The notes under the pieces: model-generated
Told to the model about the DNA's origin: nothing
Database searches by the model: none
The model's input: only the letters and a program-made list of their open reading frames with translations
Shown here: piece after piece, positions 5,482-5,935 of the stretch
Layout of the letters: every line of letters begins with the position of its first letter
Numbering within the stretch: the stretch's first letter is position 1
Program-made: the position numbers and the translations under genes
Assembly (NCBI GenBank): GCA_009704605.1
Contig: WLDW01000057.1
Coordinates: 1 to 5,935 of the forward strand
Direction of reading: 5' to 3'
From: Actinomycetota bacterium
GTDB taxonomy: Bacteria; Actinomycetota; Actinomycetes; Actinomycetales; Microbacteriaceae
DNA: 5,935 bases

Positions 5482-5935
5482 TTGCAAATTAAAGCACTTG
5501 CCCTGAGCGCTCTGATTGTTTCACTGACCCTTACTGGATGCAGCTCTAGTGCTACTCTCGCCTGTGATCCTTCGGGAGGTGGAGCGCAAGTTGACTCAGT
5601 CGAAGTATCTAGTGAGCCACTAACTAAGCCAACGGTGACTTTTGCATTCCCGATTACAGCGGATTCGATTCAGTCAAGAGTTGTTATCGAAGGCGATGGA
5701 GCTGTCTTCACCGGTAAGAACATGATTGAGTTTGAGTTCGCAGGATACAACGGAGCAACTGGCGAGTTGCTGCAGCAAACAGAGTTTGATGGCAAGAACC
5801 CTTCTCCTGGTTTTTTTGGACCTGATTCAGTTCCTAACTTCTGCTCCGCTTTAGCTGGAGCTAAAGAGGGTTCAAGAGTGGTAGCGATCTTCCCACCTAA
5901 AGACGCCCATGACGGCAGAGGCGTTCCTAGCCTTG
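5482..5935 (+). CDS. FKBP-type peptidyl-prolyl isomerase lipoprotein, 3' end outside window
   Basis: Predicted exported, lipid-anchored protein of the FKBP family, which catalyses cis-trans isomerisation of prolyl bonds in proteins outside the membrane. The TTG start gives a short signal peptide: MQIK, then a hydrophobic core (ALALSALIVSLTL), then the lipobox LTGC with C20 as the site of lipidation. Residues about 45-151 resemble one FKBP domain: GYNGATGELLQQTEFD corresponds to the dG..Fd segment, VPNFCSALAGAKEGSRVVAIFPP to the conserved 'aL.Gmk.Gsrv...iPp' stretch, and DAHDGRG to the 'aYG..G' turn, where His replaces the usual Tyr. The domain looks somewhat degenerate. C28 and C121 could form a disulfide. 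The frame is still open at the last base, and homologues often carry a second FKBP domain, so more sequence is expected downstream. Position after trmI matches Microbacteriaceae gene order as recalled. Confidence 0.85.
   Translation, partial: MQIKALALSALIVSLTLTGCSSSATLACDPSGGGAQVDSVEVSSEPLTKPTVTFAFPITADSIQSRVVIEGDGAVFTGKNMIEFEFAGYNGATGELLQQTEFDGKNPSPGFFGPDSVPNFCSALAGAKEGSRVVAIFPPKDAHDGRGVPSL

Noticed and set aside
1..5935. Mobile element, prophage, CRISPR, toxin-antitoxin or defence island
   Set aside because: I see no transposase or integrase, no regularly spaced repeats, no terminal inverted repeats with target duplications, and every gene fits a conserved housekeeping neighbourhood; base composition looks even throughout.

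Overview
The window reads as an ordinary, tightly packed chromosomal segment of an actinobacterium, most likely a small-genome, moderate-GC member of the Microbacteriaceae or a close relative (freshwater or marine lineages such as Rhodoluna or Aquiluna). The clues are the gene set (UppP, histidine phosphatase, PAC2-family protein, HAD hydrolase, TrmI and an FKBP-type lipoprotein in close proximity), base composition near half G+C rather than the 65-70% of typical soil actinobacteria, very short intergenic gaps, frequent TTG starts, and at least one promoter whose predicted start point falls on the start codon (leaderless). The lineage is inferred from protein resemblance and gene order, not from a database search.

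Layout. Bases 1-1056 (+) are the 3' part of a GT4-family glycosyltransferase whose start lies outside the window. It converges on, and overlaps by 11 bp, a histidine phosphatase (1046-1627, -). Upstream of the phosphatase on the same strand is a tRNA-Leu with anticodon GAG (1676-1758, -), with an 8-bp inverted repeat at its 3' edge. From the region upstream of the tRNA, transcription diverges rightwards into a two-gene unit: a small acidic protein (1841-2050) overlapping uppP (2047-2880) by 4 bp. uppP converges, with a 4-bp overlap, on a PAC2-family gene (2877-3725, -). A 78-bp divergent spacer then leads to a coupled pair, a HAD phosphatase (3804-4463) and the tRNA m1A58 methyltransferase trmI (4460-5410). 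A stem-loop follows, and then an FKBP-type prolyl isomerase lipoprotein starting with TTG at 5482 and running off the window.

How the genes relate. UppP recycles the undecaprenyl carrier for cell-wall and polysaccharide synthesis, and the glycosyltransferase at the left edge may use related envelope precursors. TrmI would methylate A58 of tRNAs, including the tRNA-Leu in this window. PAC2, TrmI and an FKBP protein are, from recalled actinobacterial gene order, the usual flanks of the Pup-proteasome locus (mpa/arc, dop, pup, prcBA, pafA). Here only about 70 bp separate trmI from the FKBP gene, so that locus is absent from its expected place. I see no mobile element, CRISPR array, toxin-antitoxin pair or defence system, and nothing that is convincingly a new biological system. 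The most useful leads are the missing pupylation genes beside a retained PAC2 gene, the small acidic protein translationally coupled to uppP, and the leaderless or near-leaderless promoters.
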